A stretch of DNA of 64,000 nucleotides from Tritrichomonas musculus (Eukaryota; Parabasalia; Tritrichomonadida; Tritrichomonadidae): positions 1,364,001 to 1,428,000 of the forward strand of contig JAPFFF010000010.1 in assembly GCA_039105265.1 (NCBI GenBank), written 5' to 3'. Positions within the stretch are counted from its first letter, which is position 1. Every line of letters begins with the position of its first letter. Below the pieces are notes generated by a model. The model was not told the origin of the DNA and searched no databases. It saw nothing but the letters and a program-made list of their open reading frames with translations. This document shows, piece by piece, positions 10,301 to 20,359 of this stretch. The translations under genes and the position numbers were made by a program.

Positions 10301-13300
10301 TTATAAATCCTCTCCAAAACCTTTGTAAAATTCTGACGAAAGTTCTTTTGCGTTTGGATATTTAGGTGGAACTACTTTTTCATTCGCATGTTCCACTTCT
10401 GATGAAAGAACTGGATCCAATGCGATATTGTATAAGTAATCTTTGTCTCGATATGATCTGTATAATTCGTCAAAGGATAATTGAGACATATTAATTATAT
10501 AGAGTATTTTCTCCGTTGAACTTTCTGTTATATCCGATCTTTCTCTAAGTTCTTGCTTGATCATTTCAATATTAAACTTAAAATGCAAAAGTAATGCCAA
10601 ACTCAATAAAATGAATGAATGTATGAACTCATTCATTGATCTTATTAATAAATCAATTGATTTGCTGAGATCTGGAGTGCTTGCATCATACATGTAAATG
10701 TGAGCCAAGTTATACATTGATAGATAATCATCTTTTTGTCGAATCGCTTCTTCAAAATATACAATTGCATTGCCTATATTTCCTTTGATTTCATTATAAC
10801 CGTGCTTGTATATAATACCGAGATTGTTTTTCGAATATTGATTGTTGAATGACGATGCTTCCTTGTAGTAATGAATGGCATCTAAAATGTCCTTTTTAAC
10901 ACACTTTCCTTCATGAAGTAAAAATCCATGCGAAAAATTTGCATCTCGGTCGTTATTTTTGGAAGCCAACATGAGATAGTATCGGCCCTTTTTAATATCC
11001 TTCGGTATATGTCGGCCTAAATAGTAAGTGAGACCCAAGATGAATTGTGCTCGTGGATAATTTTGATTTGCAGCGAGTGAATAATAATGAATTCCTTTGT
11101 TGATATCTCGTGCAATATATCGTCCTTCAAAATAAATGACGCCGAGATTGAATTGTGCTCGTGGAATATTTTGATTTGCAGCGAGTGAATAATAATGAAT
11201 TCCTTTGTTGATATCTCGTGCAATATATCTTCCTTCAAAATAAATGAGACCAAGATTGAATTGTGCTTCTGGATAATTTTGATTTGCAGCGAGTGAATAA
11301 TAATGAATTGCTTTGTTGATATCTCGTGCAATATATCGTCCTTCAAAATAAATGTTACCAAGATTGAATTGTGCTTCTGGATCATTTTGATTTGCAGCGA
11401 GTGAATAATAATGAATTCCTTTGTTGATATCTCGTGCAATATATCGTCCTTCAAAATAAATGACGCCAAGATTGAATTGTGCTTCTGGATCATTTTGATT
11501 TGCAGCGAGTGAATAATAATGAATTGCTTTGTTGATATCTCGTGCAATATATCTTCCTTCAAAATAAATGACGCCAAGATTGAATTGTGCTTGTGGATAA
11601 TTTTGATTTGCAGCGAGTGAATAATAATGAATTGCTTTGTTGATATCTCGTGCAATATATCGTCCTTCAAAATAAATGACGCCAAGATTGAATTGTGCTC
11701 GTGGAATATTTTGATTTGCAGCGAGTGAATAATAATGAATTCCTTTGTTGATATCTCGTGCAATATATCGTCCTTCAAAATAAATGACGCCAAGATTGAA
11801 TTGTGCTCGTGGATCATTTTGATTTGCAGCGAGTGAATAATAATGAATTCCTTTGTTGATATCTCGTGCAATATATCGTCCTTCAAAATAAATGACGCCA
11901 AGATTGAATTGTGCTTCTGGATAATTTTGATTTGCAGCGAGTGAATAATAATGAATTGCTTTGTTGATATCTCGTGCAATATATCTTCCTTCAAAATAAA
12001 TGACGCCAAGATTGAATTGTGCTCGTGGAATATTTTGATTTGCAGCGAGTGAATAATAATGAATTCCTTTGTTGATATCTCGTGCAATATATCGTCCTTC
12101 AAAATAAATGTTACCAAGATTGAATTGTGCTTGTGGATAATTTTGATTTGCAGCGAGTGAATAATAATGAATTGCTTTGTTGATATCTCGTGCAATATAT
12201 CTTCCTTCAAAATAAATGACGCCAAGATTGAATTGTGCTCGTGGATCATTTTGATTTGCAGCGAGTGAATAATAATGAATTGCTTTGTTGATATCTCGTG
12301 CAATATCTCGTCCTTCAAAATAATTGTTACCAAGATTGAATTGTGCTTGTGGAATATTTTGATTTGCAGCGAGTGAATAATAATGAATTGCTTTGTTGAT
12401 ATCTCGTGCAATATCTCGTCCTTCAAAATAAATGTTACCAAGATTGAATTGTATTTCTTGAATATTATGATTTGGGTCCAATGAAATCAAATGTTGTACT
12501 TTTAGATCTTCAAACTTAATATAAAAAAAAATATTTTCACAAAAAATTTTAGTCATTTTAATTATATCTGGCCTTTTGGTTGGTTCGGTATCTAAACATG
12601 ATTTAAAAATGAAATTTTCATTAATTTCTAGTTTATCATTTATTTTTTGAGGTTTTCCGTATAATATGAAGTGAATGATGTATGATAAAGAATAAATGTC
12701 TGATTTATATGTTTTGTTTTCATCAGGAACAGCTGGATCAATAAAATTATTTGTACGTTCTTTAGATTCTTCCAATGTTTCTTTGTTTTTATCGTCATCT
12801 TTGAGTACATGATCAAAATCAATTAATATTGCGTCCTTGTTCTGATTGATCATGATATTGCCACACCTTAAATCACGACAAATATAATGCTGCGAATGAA
12901 GATATTGAATTGTCAGAAGAAGTTCAAATATAATGATGTATTTTTCTTGTTCATTTAAGTTTGCCAAATTATATTTATCAAGCGTTTCTCCTTCAACATA
13001 TTCAAGCAAAAGATATTTTGGATGATATGGGAATTCAATATAACCGATGTATGGAACAATGTATGGATAACGAATGTTTAAAAAATTGTTTCTTTCTCGT
13101 TTATTCAACTTATCACAATTTCCATGTGGAAGTTTCAATGCATACACTTCTTCTTTAGAAATATAATAAATCAATTTAACCATTCCACCACTTCCTCGTC
13201 CAAGTACTCTTAATTCAATGTAACTTTTGTTTTCAAAATTTCTTCTTTTTTCTTGATGTTCAACAAATTTTTCATTTAAATATTTATCGTGCTTGTTTCG

Positions 13301-13789
13301 CGAGTTTTGGTAGCCTTTCTTGATTAAAAATCCACTCACACAATTGACAATCATACTCCAAAAGCTCTGCAATTTTTTATCTCTAAACGAAAATTTTATT
13401 GAAAAGTTTCTGATTTCTTTGAAAAAGTCACTATTTGAATTATCGGTATCAGATTGCTTATTGCAGTTCTGGATAAAATATGTTACACAACCGTTAAATT
13501 GTTTTAAGATATCTTGTAGGATTGAATCGCCTGCTTTGTCTTCATTAGGAAAAATAATTATATTATAATCAAAACATAAAACATAATATTTAATACCGTT
13601 TTGGATACATTCATCAATAACAATGATTTTATAATTGTTTTCGAACTGTTTTATTCCTTCTTTAGTTTGAAGAGTATCTGGATAAAAAAAGAAATTGAAG
13701 TTTTTTAAAATTTCTTTTAAATGACAATTTGCTATAGTGATTCCTTCCTTTTTTGCTAACTCTTGGATTTTTTGAATAAATTGTTGCAT
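10301..13789 (-). CDS. Protein kinase-like protein with Sel1 repeats
   Basis: A 1162-residue protein is read from ATG at 13789; an upstream in-frame extension lacks an ATG. After an N-terminal region of about 190 residues comes a kinase-like domain with glycine loop LGRGSGGMV, VAIK-like Lys in YALKLP, a catalytic loop CRDLRCGNIMI (HRD replaced by CRD) and IDFD in place of DFG. Activity is thus plausible but atypical. A C-terminal array of Sel1-like (TPR-related) repeats follows: 13 almost identical 36-residue copies of AQFNLGVIYFEGRYIARDIN-type units, then about four diverged ones. Kinase-Sel1 fusions are expanded in trichomonads; Sel1 repeats scaffold protein complexes. The perfect 108-bp periodicity implies recent expansion and likely length variation. 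Substrate unknown. Confidence 0.85.
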   Translation of the reverse strand: MQQFIQKIQELAKKEGITIANCHLKEILKNFNFFFYPDTLQTKEGIKQFENNYKIIVIDECIQNGIKYYVLCFDYNIIIFPNEDKAGDSILQDILKQFNGCVTYFIQNCNKQSDTDNSNSDFFKEIRNFSIKFSFRDKKLQSFWSMIVNCVSGFLIKKGYQNSRNKHDKYLNEKFVEHQEKRRNFENKSYIELRVLGRGSGGMVKLIYYISKEEVYALKLPHGNCDKLNKRERNNFLNIRYPYIVPYIGYIEFPYHPKYLLLEYVEGETLDKYNLANLNEQEKYIIIFELLLTIQYLHSQHYICRDLRCGNIMINQNKDAILIDFDHVLKDDDKNKETLEESKERTNNFIDPAVPDENKTYKSDIYSLSYIIHFILYGKPQKINDKLEINENFIFKSCLDTEPTKRPDIIKMTKIFCENIFFYIKFEDLKVQHLISLDPNHNIQEIQFNLGNIYFEGRDIARDINKAIHYYSLAANQNIPQAQFNLGNNYFEGRDIARDINKAIHYYSLAANQNDPRAQFNLGVIYFEGRYIARDINKAIHYYSLAANQNYPQAQFNLGNIYFEGRYIARDINKGIHYYSLAANQNIPRAQFNLGVIYFEGRYIARDINKAIHYYSLAANQNYPEAQFNLGVIYFEGRYIARDINKGIHYYSLAANQNDPRAQFNLGVIYFEGRYIARDINKGIHYYSLAANQNIPRAQFNLGVIYFEGRYIARDINKAIHYYSLAANQNYPQAQFNLGVIYFEGRYIARDINKAIHYYSLAANQNDPEAQFNLGVIYFEGRYIARDINKGIHYYSLAANQNDPEAQFNLGNIYFEGRYIARDINKAIHYYSLAANQNYPEAQFNLGLIYFEGRYIARDINKGIHYYSLAANQNIPRAQFNLGVIYFEGRYIARDINKGIHYYSLAANQNYPRAQFILGLTYYLGRHIPKDIKKGRYYLMLASKNNDRDANFSHGFLLHEGKCVKKDILDAIHYYKEASSFNNQYSKNNLGIIYKHGYNEIKGNIGNAIVYFEEAIRQKDDYLSMYNLAHIYMYDASTPDLSKSIDLLIRSMNEFIHSFILLSLALLLHFKFNIEMIKQELRERSDITESSTEKILYIINMSQLSFDELYRSYRDKDYLYNIALDPVLSSEVEHANEKVVPPKYPNAKELSSEFYKGFGEDL
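11030..12450 (-). repeat. 108-bp coding tandem repeat (Sel1 units)
   Basis: Thirteen head-to-tail 108-bp units inside the kinase-Sel1 gene differ by only a few bases each, mostly at two sites: Ala/Gly before the IHYYSLAANQN segment, and the YP, DP or IP pair ending each unit. Because 108 is divisible by three, another frame of the same strand also stays open across the whole array; that frame is a by-product. Confidence 0.9.
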
Positions 13790-13971
13790 TTGTTTAATGA
13801 GAAAATAATAATAATAATAAAAAGTGTTCAATTTTGATAAGTTATTTGGCCAAAAAAATTATTTAGATCAAATTATTTGGCATGCATTGAATTTTAAAAG
13901 ACAAAAAAGTATTCAATTTAATAGAAATTCAGAGGTATGAGAACTTGGAAATATGATTATAATTCCTGATT

Positions 13972-14004
<33 letters not shown>

Positions 14005-14932
14005 TCACTTAATATCATATGTTATACATTATTTTTATAAATATTTATATTTTAAAATATTCAATGAAATTGATGTAAACCAAGTTTTTATTGATATTAA
14101 AGATAATTGTAATATTAAATTTAATTTAATTAATTATTTGTGTTTTTTGATCCATTTTTCAATATTAATCTGTCCCATTTTAAAATTTTTTTTCAAATAA
14201 TCTAGCAAAACATAAAAAAAAAAAAATAATATCATAAAATTCATTCTTGTAATAAATTTCTACAAGCCTAATTGTTTTCATAAGTTCTTATTTATGAGTT
14301 TTACTTCAAATAATAGAGGCCAAAATTTAAATGTATTATATTTTGGTGATTTTCAATTTTGATTAAGAAGCTTTAGAAAAAGGCATTCTAACATTATGTA
14401 TATACCATAAATATGTGACAAATTCAGCATTTATTTAAAAGAAATTAAAATATGATGATGATATTCAATTTATTTAATTTCATCAAAACTAGAATTAAAA
14501 ATATTTTTATTAAATATACCAGACAATAAAAAATTTTATAATCATTTCCAAGAAAAATATAATAAAAATATCATTTTATATATATTTTTGAACGATATTG
14601 AATGCTTATAAGAATAATTTTGATTGCACTTATAGAAATATTTGTATATACTATCAAATTTTCAAAAAAAATTGGTCAATTTTTTTTTTAATATATCTTA
14701 AAATTCATTCCTAAAAAGTTTTTACAAAGTTTTATATAAGCATTAAATTATATAATTATTATTTTAGAATAGTTCTAGCATAAAAGATAGGGTCATTTTT
14801 TCTGTGGGATTTTCAAAACTTAAAATGCAATTTTATCAGTAGTTTTCATATTTAATTCTAGTTTTCCTGTGAAAATATATTTTTTAAATAAATATACATA
14901 TTAATATATCATCAAATTCAAAAGGGAAGTGT
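13790..14932. other. AT-rich intergenic region with TA microsatellite
   Basis: No gene is recognised. A (TA)n microsatellite of about 28 bp lies at 13974-14002, and there are homopolymer runs near 14210-14225 and 14680. It separates the kinase-Sel1 gene from the small acidic gene before Maverick A. Confidence 0.5.
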
Positions 14933-15000
14933 CATTTATCCCCAAAAAAATTGAAAGAAAATTGGGGATAAATGGTAATTTGCGAGCCATTTATCCCCAA
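14933..15000. promoter_or_regulatory. Repeated CCATTTATCCCCAA motif upstream of 15055 gene
   Basis: A perfect 14-bp inverted repeat (CCATTTATCCCCAA at 14987-15000, complement at 14962-14975, 11 bp apart) is joined by a third 13-bp copy at 14933-14945. The cluster ends 54 bp before ATG 15055. It could be a binding site for a dimeric regulator or form an RNA hairpin. No function is established. Confidence 0.4.
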
Positions 15001-15054
15001 ACCAACTTTTTGAATGAAATTTTATCGTAATTCGTTTAATTATTTTTTAAGCAA

Positions 15055-15459
15055 ATGGGTGGGAATAATTCGATATCAGAAGTAGAGGAAAATGATGAAA
15101 TGTTAGATGATGAAATAGAAGAAGAAAATGAAGAGATAAATCGTTTTAAACATGCAAATATTCGAGAAGCTAAATATGTATTTCATGAAACAGACAATAT
15201 TCAAGCTTTGCCATCATTAGATGAACCCATTCGACTATCAGAGGAAACAAGATTAGAAAATGGTTTAGTTACCAGAAAATTAAGAGAAGAACAGCAAGAA
15301 AAAAAAATGAATAATTTAAAGCCAATAGATCTGCAAGCAATCAACAATCTAGCAGAAGGAAATGACGTAATTATTGATGATTATGACTTTTACACTTTAA
15401 TCTCTCTTATCAATTCACTCATTGAAAATCATAATATTGCAATAATATCAGTAGTATAG
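15055..15459 (+). CDS. Acidic protein of unknown function, truncated by Maverick A
   Basis: A 134-residue frame starts MGGNNSISE. The Gly2 and Ser/Asn pattern is compatible with N-myristoylation, but this is untested. The next 30 residues are mostly Glu/Asp, followed by a helical region and hydrophobic C-terminal residues. The last four codons and the TAG stop are made of bases that match the Maverick terminus (AGTAGTATAG from 15450), so the native C terminus seems to have been cut off by insertion of Maverick A. I do not recognise the family. Codon choice is host-like, unlike the Maverick A genes that follow. Confidence 0.5.
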   Translation: MGGNNSISEVEENDEMLDDEIEEENEEINRFKHANIREAKYVFHETDNIQALPSLDEPIRLSEETRLENGLVTRKLREEQQEKKMNNLKPIDLQAINNLAEGNDVIIDDYDFYTLISLINSLIENHNIAIISVV

Positions 15460-15500
15460 TTAGGGGGTGCTCCGCTCAATGAGCTTCGCACACCCCTAAC
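15450..15500. repeat. Left terminus of Maverick A with imperfect palindrome
   Basis: The element end AGTAGTATA is followed by an imperfect 42-bp palindrome (about 15459-15500) whose arms are GTTAGGGGGTGC and GCACACCCCTAAC around a short centre. It could extrude as a hairpin. The rest up to 15632 is non-coding. Confidence 0.6.
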
Positions 15501-15632
15501 ACGGTGAAACACCCCCTCTGATCAGTCATTTACGTAGTTCGACGCCAAAGTTCGTCAACGACTACGCTATTGATGTAAACTGGCTCACTTTCGATTCAAA
15601 CTATTTTTTTATCGTCATATCATAATAATAAT

Positions 15633-16019
15633 ATGATGACCGAAATTGAATTCACAGTCGAACCAATCGATTCAGTCGAAACCATTGAGTCAATCATTGA
15701 AGACTATCTCGAATGGTTCACTGATAACAATGATCTCTCTAACATCAACTGTGTCGATGACATATTAGAATCACTTCGTGATTATCTTAGTGATACCAAC
15801 TATGAATCAGAGTTCAATCTCGACAACATCATCAACTACTACAACATCGACGATCTTGACGATCTCGATGATCGATTCATAGCTAGCTATGATAATGATG
15901 ATGAAATGGATTCAAAGATCGAGTTAATCGATACTATCATTAAGTTAGTGTTAATCAATGAATGGATTGAACCATGTGGAGCTTTCGATGAAGATGAATT
16001 CGCTGACGATGAAGAGTAA
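15633..16019 (+). CDS. Acidic Maverick A protein of unknown function
   Basis: A 128-residue protein with strong negative charge (repeated DD and DE pairs, C terminus DEDEFADDEE) and predicted helices. It is the first gene inside the left end of Maverick A, and no counterpart is obvious in Maverick B, where HNH nuclease, 87 aa, coiled-coil and protease genes occupy the end. High acidity could suit a DNA-mimic or regulator role, but nothing in the sequence shows it. ATG choice is ambiguous between 15633 and 15636. Confidence 0.55.
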   Translation: MMTEIEFTVEPIDSVETIESIIEDYLEWFTDNNDLSNINCVDDILESLRDYLSDTNYESEFNLDNIINYYNIDDLDDLDDRFIASYDNDDEMDSKIELIDTIIKLVLINEWIEPCGAFDEDEFADDEE

Positions 16020-16705
16020 GTGATGTTTATTTTTGGTTTCACTTAAATGAGTGTCAAATCCATAGACGTATCGATTAACTCGAAGAATTATGTAAACAAT
16101 TTTCAGAAGCTGCGATACATGAACTAGTTATAGATAATATTTCAGAAGATAGTATAAGAGTATATGAAATTCCAGTACGTATAAGAGTAACATCTAATGA
16201 TAATTGGATCGATATTGTTAGTCAGATACGAAAAGCTATTGATGATCATAATCTCTATAATTATCTAAAGAAACAGATTATGAGTAGAAAGATTACTCCA
16301 GATGAACGATATAGTATACTCGATGAATTAGAAGATATCAAAGATGATTATGATGCGATGTTACATAAAAGTACTGAATGGATTAACGAATATCTACCAT
16401 TCTATTTACAAAGCGAAGATATTATAGTTGAAGATGTGTTTGAAAATAATCAACATATATTGAAATTACGATCTAAAGATGTTAATTATTATGGTTTATA
16501 TAGATCGGTTGATATAATGGTTACGAAGTCTTATGAATCAGGTATAAATCATGCATATTCTTTGTTTTATAATGGACCGTATAATCCGTCTCGATTAGAA
16601 CATCAGTTGGATGAAAATGGACATATTATTCCGGTAGAACCTAATGATAAAGAACCGAATGAACCTAATATATTTGATATGTCTAATGCAGAAATATATG
16701 ATATA

Positions 16706-17995
16706 GGGTGTCCAGAAAAATCGTAGCATCACATCACTAAACAAATATAAAAGAATAAAAAATATATTAATAAATTGTTTATTAAATATACTCACCATTT
16801 GATTTAATAACTTTTTTGAGTCTTTCTTGCCAATCGAGAAAAACACGTTTTAATGTCTCAATAGAAATTTGATGTAAAATTTCAATGACCTTATCAAAAA
16901 GCTGTTGTGCTGTCTCAAATTTGATTCCTTTCAGCTGATCTTTTATATAGCCAAATAAATAAAAGTCTGAGGCAGCAATATCTGGCGAATAAGGGGGATG
17001 AGGGGCTCTCTTCATATGGTGAGCGTCCATATATCTCATAACTTTTCTTGCAGTATGTGGTCGGGCGTTATCAAAATGTAAAGTTATTTTTCTTTTTTCA
17101 TTTTCTCGTAAATGAGCTGTTTTTTTATAAATCTTTTCTAATATATTATTTATGAAATAATCACCATTAAACTTTTGGTGTTCTGGTAAAATGTCCACAA
17201 TAAGAAATCCTTGTGGGTTCCAAAATATTGACAACATAAATTTTCTGGAGTCAATCATTTTTTTTGCTCTTGTAGCAGGTTTTTCTCCTTCTTCAATCCA
17301 TTGTATTTCGTAATCTGTGGATAAATAAAACCAAGACTCATCACCTGTATAAAAAAAAATATAGTTTTGATGGCTAGCTTTTTGAAGTGTTTTCAATAAG
17401 CTTTTTGAAATTTCCACCCTTGAAACTTTTTGAGATGAATTTAAAAAATGGGGAACCCACTTTAAATGAACCAAAACAAAATGAAGTTCACGAGTGAGCA
17501 TATCATATACACTTGATTTTGGAATGCCTGTGATCTCAGAAATTTCTCTAATAGATGAAAAAGGATAATCCTTTAGAACCTTTAAAATTAATTGATGTAA
17601 ATGAAAATGGTCCAATTTTATATCTTCTTTTACATTGGCGTCACTTTTTAAAGGAATTTTTGATTCACGGATATATTTGGTAACTGTTGAATACCCAATT
17701 ATATTCTTATGAAAAGTATCATTTATTTCACTTTGGATTTTTTTTGGTTCTTCTCCTTTAATATGTAGAAAAAGAACAATTGATCGGAAATCAAAATTCA
17801 TAATAAAAAAAATAAACGTATTTTTTTAATTTAATTTTTTTGAATTATTTCAAATTTATATAATTTGTTATAGGAAAGTACAAATAAAACTCTTTTTATA
17901 ATATAAACATAATTCATGAAATACTAACAATAAATATAAAAATTATATTTAAATTATCATCACAGCTTCTGATGCTACGGTTTTTCTGGACACCC
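16706..17995 (-). mobile_element. Mariner transposon, 1290 bp, with TA duplication
   Basis: Inverted ends GGGTGTCCAGAAAAA(T/C)CGTAG flank a transposase gene, with TA on each side (16704-16705 and 17996-17997). The terminal repeats are about 25 bp with one or two mismatches. Insertion interrupts the capsid-like gene of Maverick A, so it post-dates arrival of that Maverick. Intact transposase plus near-identical ends suggests recent and possibly current activity. Confidence 0.93.
16782..17801 (-). CDS. Mariner transposase, DD34D type
   Basis: The 339-residue protein starts at ATG 17801. An N-terminal helix-turn-helix pair (STVTKYIRESK near residue 38; SIREISEITGIPKSSVYDML near 80) is followed by a DDE/D catalytic domain with TGDESWFYL, HFDNARPHT and PPYSPDIAASDFYLF. 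The spacing from the second Asp to the third is 34 residues, the mariner signature. The WVPHFL linker motif is WVPHFLN, as expected. Length equals typical mariner transposases (about 340-350). It cuts and pastes the element into TA sites. No stop or frameshift is seen, so it may be active. Tvmar1 of Trichomonas vaginalis is the known trichomonad relative. Confidence 0.95.
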   Translation of the reverse strand: MNFDFRSIVLFLHIKGEEPKKIQSEINDTFHKNIIGYSTVTKYIRESKIPLKSDANVKEDIKLDHFHLHQLILKVLKDYPFSSIREISEITGIPKSSVYDMLTRELHFVLVHLKWVPHFLNSSQKVSRVEISKSLLKTLQKASHQNYIFFYTGDESWFYLSTDYEIQWIEEGEKPATRAKKMIDSRKFMLSIFWNPQGFLIVDILPEHQKFNGDYFINNILEKIYKKTAHLRENEKRKITLHFDNARPHTARKVMRYMDAHHMKRAPHPPYSPDIAASDFYLFGYIKDQLKGIKFETAQQLFDKVIEILHQISIETLKRVFLDWQERLKKVIKSNGEYI

Positions 17996-18368
17996 TATAT
18001 TGTTAAATTCGATCCGTATACAGCTAGCTTCTTCAATATGGGATTTAGTAATCCATACAAAAACACTATACATGATCTATGTGTTTATCATCAAGAACTG
18101 ATATTGAAGAACATATTAACTGATTTGGAGTGTGAAGTTGTAGCTTCATTTGCAACTCAATCGAATCATTATCTTGTTGGTCGAACTAACGAACCATTCT
18201 GTCCGATCAAATATTATAAGTTGAACCATAGCGATGAAACATTTTGGATTGAATTCTACGATAAAAACGAGATTAAGATTCCATTACCGATCAACGATAA
18301 TGTTGTGTTCACAATGGACATGGTGTTCTTACAAAACCGTAAACTGTTATACTCTTAATCCACTATAA

Positions 18369-19469
18369 ATGAGTTTCATAGAAACCTTTGCAAAGCAAAG
18401 CCGAATCAAGTTCAAGACCATTGATGAAGTTTATTCTAAGTATCCGACCAATACGTTATCGAAATTCAAGAGAATCGCTAATAGATATGGTTTCACGGAT
18501 GATGAAGCTAAAGACTATCTTCAAAACAAAGTCGTTCACGATCAACATATTCCGCCACCAAAGTTCATGCATATCTATTCGAAGATTCAACATGCGTTTC
18601 AAATGGATACGTTCATTGGAGATCCAGACTATTTGATGTTCATTAACGTTAACACACGTAAAGCATATGCGTATGAGATGATCAATAAAGGTGCTAAACA
18701 AGTGTTGAAATCACTAACCGAGTTCATCAAATCAGAACCTGAGTGTAAGTCTATCATATCAGATGAAGATGCATCATACTTATCGAAATCCGTACTCGAT
18801 TTCATGAGAGAACATGATATCATATATACAACAACGACCGATAACGATCATAACAAACTCGGTATCATTAACAGATTCATGAGAACCATTCGTGATATGA
18901 AAGCTAATGAACCAAACACTGATATACTATCATTAGTAGAATCCTATAACGATATGCCGCATCGATCTCTTAATTATAAGTCTTCGAATGAGATAACAGA
19001 TGAAGATGAGTTAGAGTATATCGATAAGATGGAACGTCAAGTAAATCCATATCATTTCAAATCTGGTGATCTAGTTAGAGTAGTTCTTGATAAGAATCCA
19101 TTAACGAAACGTCGTTCAAATCTATCTAAAGAGTCTTACGTCGTCGATTCCAAAGATGGTAATCAGTTTCTAATCCGATCTATCGATGGATCTGTAGATA
19201 CTGTACCGGGATATAAACTCGTGAAGTCATCCAATAACGTTCCGCTAGCGACATCAATCAAAGATGGTAAACGCGGTATCGTTAAAGAGATTCGATCTTA
19301 TAACAAAAAGAGAGATACATATACGATCACATATGAAGATTCAACCGTTAAAGATACTATCAAATCGAAATATCTACGTGAAGGTCATCCAACTAAATTA
19401 TCGACAATGGAACGTCAATACTGGTTGAATCAAAATACCATCCCCGATCAAATAAGAAAGTTCATTTAA
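18369..19469 (+). CDS. Maverick A retroviral-like integrase
   Basis: A 366-residue protein with an N-terminal helical zinc-less region, an RNase H-like catalytic core starting near residue 76 (FQMDTFIGDPDYLMFINV, Asp80), a second Asp in SDEDASYL (Asp132), and a C-terminal SH3-like segment (FKSGDLVRVVLDKNP, about residue 230) of the kind that binds DNA. At the place where family members have the third catalytic Glu, 36 positions after Asp132, I read Asn in LGIINRFMRT. It should insert Maverick DNA and create 5-6 bp duplications. It starts in the TATAAATG context, 10 bp after the capsid-like gene and 10 bp before the ATPase. Close homologue of 40632-41762. Confidence 0.9.
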   Translation: MSFIETFAKQSRIKFKTIDEVYSKYPTNTLSKFKRIANRYGFTDDEAKDYLQNKVVHDQHIPPPKFMHIYSKIQHAFQMDTFIGDPDYLMFINVNTRKAYAYEMINKGAKQVLKSLTEFIKSEPECKSIISDEDASYLSKSVLDFMREHDIIYTTTTDNDHNKLGIINRFMRTIRDMKANEPNTDILSLVESYNDMPHRSLNYKSSNEITDEDELEYIDKMERQVNPYHFKSGDLVRVVLDKNPLTKRRSNLSKESYVVDSKDGNQFLIRSIDGSVDTVPGYKLVKSSNNVPLATSIKDGKRGIVKEIRSYNKKRDTYTITYEDSTVKDTIKSKYLREGHPTKLSTMERQYWLNQNTIPDQIRKFI

Positions 19470-19479
19470 CTTACTATAA

Positions 19480-20331
19480 ATGAGTCAAATCAAGAAAGTT
19501 GAAGATCTAATCGAAGACACATTACGTAAGAATCAACGTGATATCGAAATGGCGTTGATTAAACCACTCGCTCCTGAATATCCATTCTCATCAAACGGTA
19601 TCTACTTTCTAATCGGTAAGATGGGAGCTGGTAAATCGTTTTGGATCTGGCGACACATCATGATAACTGAACAACTATTCACGAAACCGTATTACAGTAA
19701 GATCATATTCTGTTCCACGTCTGGTAAACTCGATAAAACAGCTGAAGTACTATCCAAGAATGTGAAGACCCCTATCGATTACATCAAAGAAGAGAATCTA
19801 CTTCCATATCTTAAACGACATCTACGACGTAAACTCAAATACTATGCGATGGTCAAACATGTGCTATCCAAAATGGTTGAAACTAATGAAGAAATGGCTA
19901 GAATCATCCAGAAACACTCGTTAATGGAAATCGAAGATCGAATAGCATATATAGCATCCAAATTAGTTCAGTATCAGACCGCATCGTATCCGTTCAACAC
20001 GTTACTCGTATTAGATGACGCTGCTGGATCCCCATTACTGAAGAACGGTAACAGTGAGCTATGTCGGTTACTAACGAAAACGAGACACTTCAATCTAACT
20101 TGTATCATAGCTGTTCAAACATTACGATTCGTTCATCTGAATGTTAAACGATTGGCCACTGATATCATATGCTATATCGGTTTCAGTAAAGAAGATTTCA
20201 CATCGATGTTACAACAGACTCCAAACAATCTCGATACCAAGTCAACGACAATCGAATATCTAAATCATAAAGGTCAACATGATCGGTTTATCATCAATAT
20301 CACTAGTAACGAATCACACTTTGAACAATAA
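19480..20331 (+). CDS. Maverick A genome-packaging ATPase (A32/FtsK-like)
   Basis: A 283-residue P-loop ATPase with Walker A GKMGAGKS at residues 46-53 and Walker B LLVLDDAAGS near 178, followed by a KTRHFN arginine-bearing segment and a sensor-like TCIIAVQT. Family knowledge: in Polintons, virophages and large DNA viruses this HerA/FtsK-type protein pumps DNA into the capsid. It lies between integrase and small putative virion genes, the same order as in Maverick B. No lesions are seen. Confidence 0.9.
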   Translation: MSQIKKVEDLIEDTLRKNQRDIEMALIKPLAPEYPFSSNGIYFLIGKMGAGKSFWIWRHIMITEQLFTKPYYSKIIFCSTSGKLDKTAEVLSKNVKTPIDYIKEENLLPYLKRHLRRKLKYYAMVKHVLSKMVETNEEMARIIQKHSLMEIEDRIAYIASKLVQYQTASYPFNTLLVLDDAAGSPLLKNGNSELCRLLTKTRHFNLTCIIAVQTLRFVHLNVKRLATDIICYIGFSKEDFTSMLQQTPNNLDTKSTTIEYLNHKGQHDRFIINITSNESHFEQ

Positions 20332-20359
20332 ATTGGTTTGTTTTTATGATTAATAAATC

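Larger units (their letters stand above)
16047..18358 (+). pseudogene. Capsid-like (penton-like) gene of Maverick A, split by mariner
   Basis: Three pieces match the intact 333-residue Maverick B protein at 39619-40620. They are a start at ATG 16047 in the typical TAAATG context, followed by a frameshift near 16080; the main body at about 16080-16705; and the C-terminal part at 17998-18358, whose CPIKYYKL and TFWIEFYDKNE segments parallel SPIKYFKL and RFWIDFYSDTH in B. A mariner lies between the last two. The halves are not in one phase even if the mariner is removed precisely, so there is at least one more lesion. Position directly before the integrase is conserved. The C-terminal beta-rich pattern suggests a minor capsid protein, as inference only. 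Confidence 0.7.

Noticed and set aside
11017-12441. 474-codon open frame on the same strand as the kinase-Sel1 gene
   Set aside because: It is the alternative phase of a 108-bp repeat whose length is divisible by three; if one unit lacks a stop in that phase, all do. No domain and no independent start.
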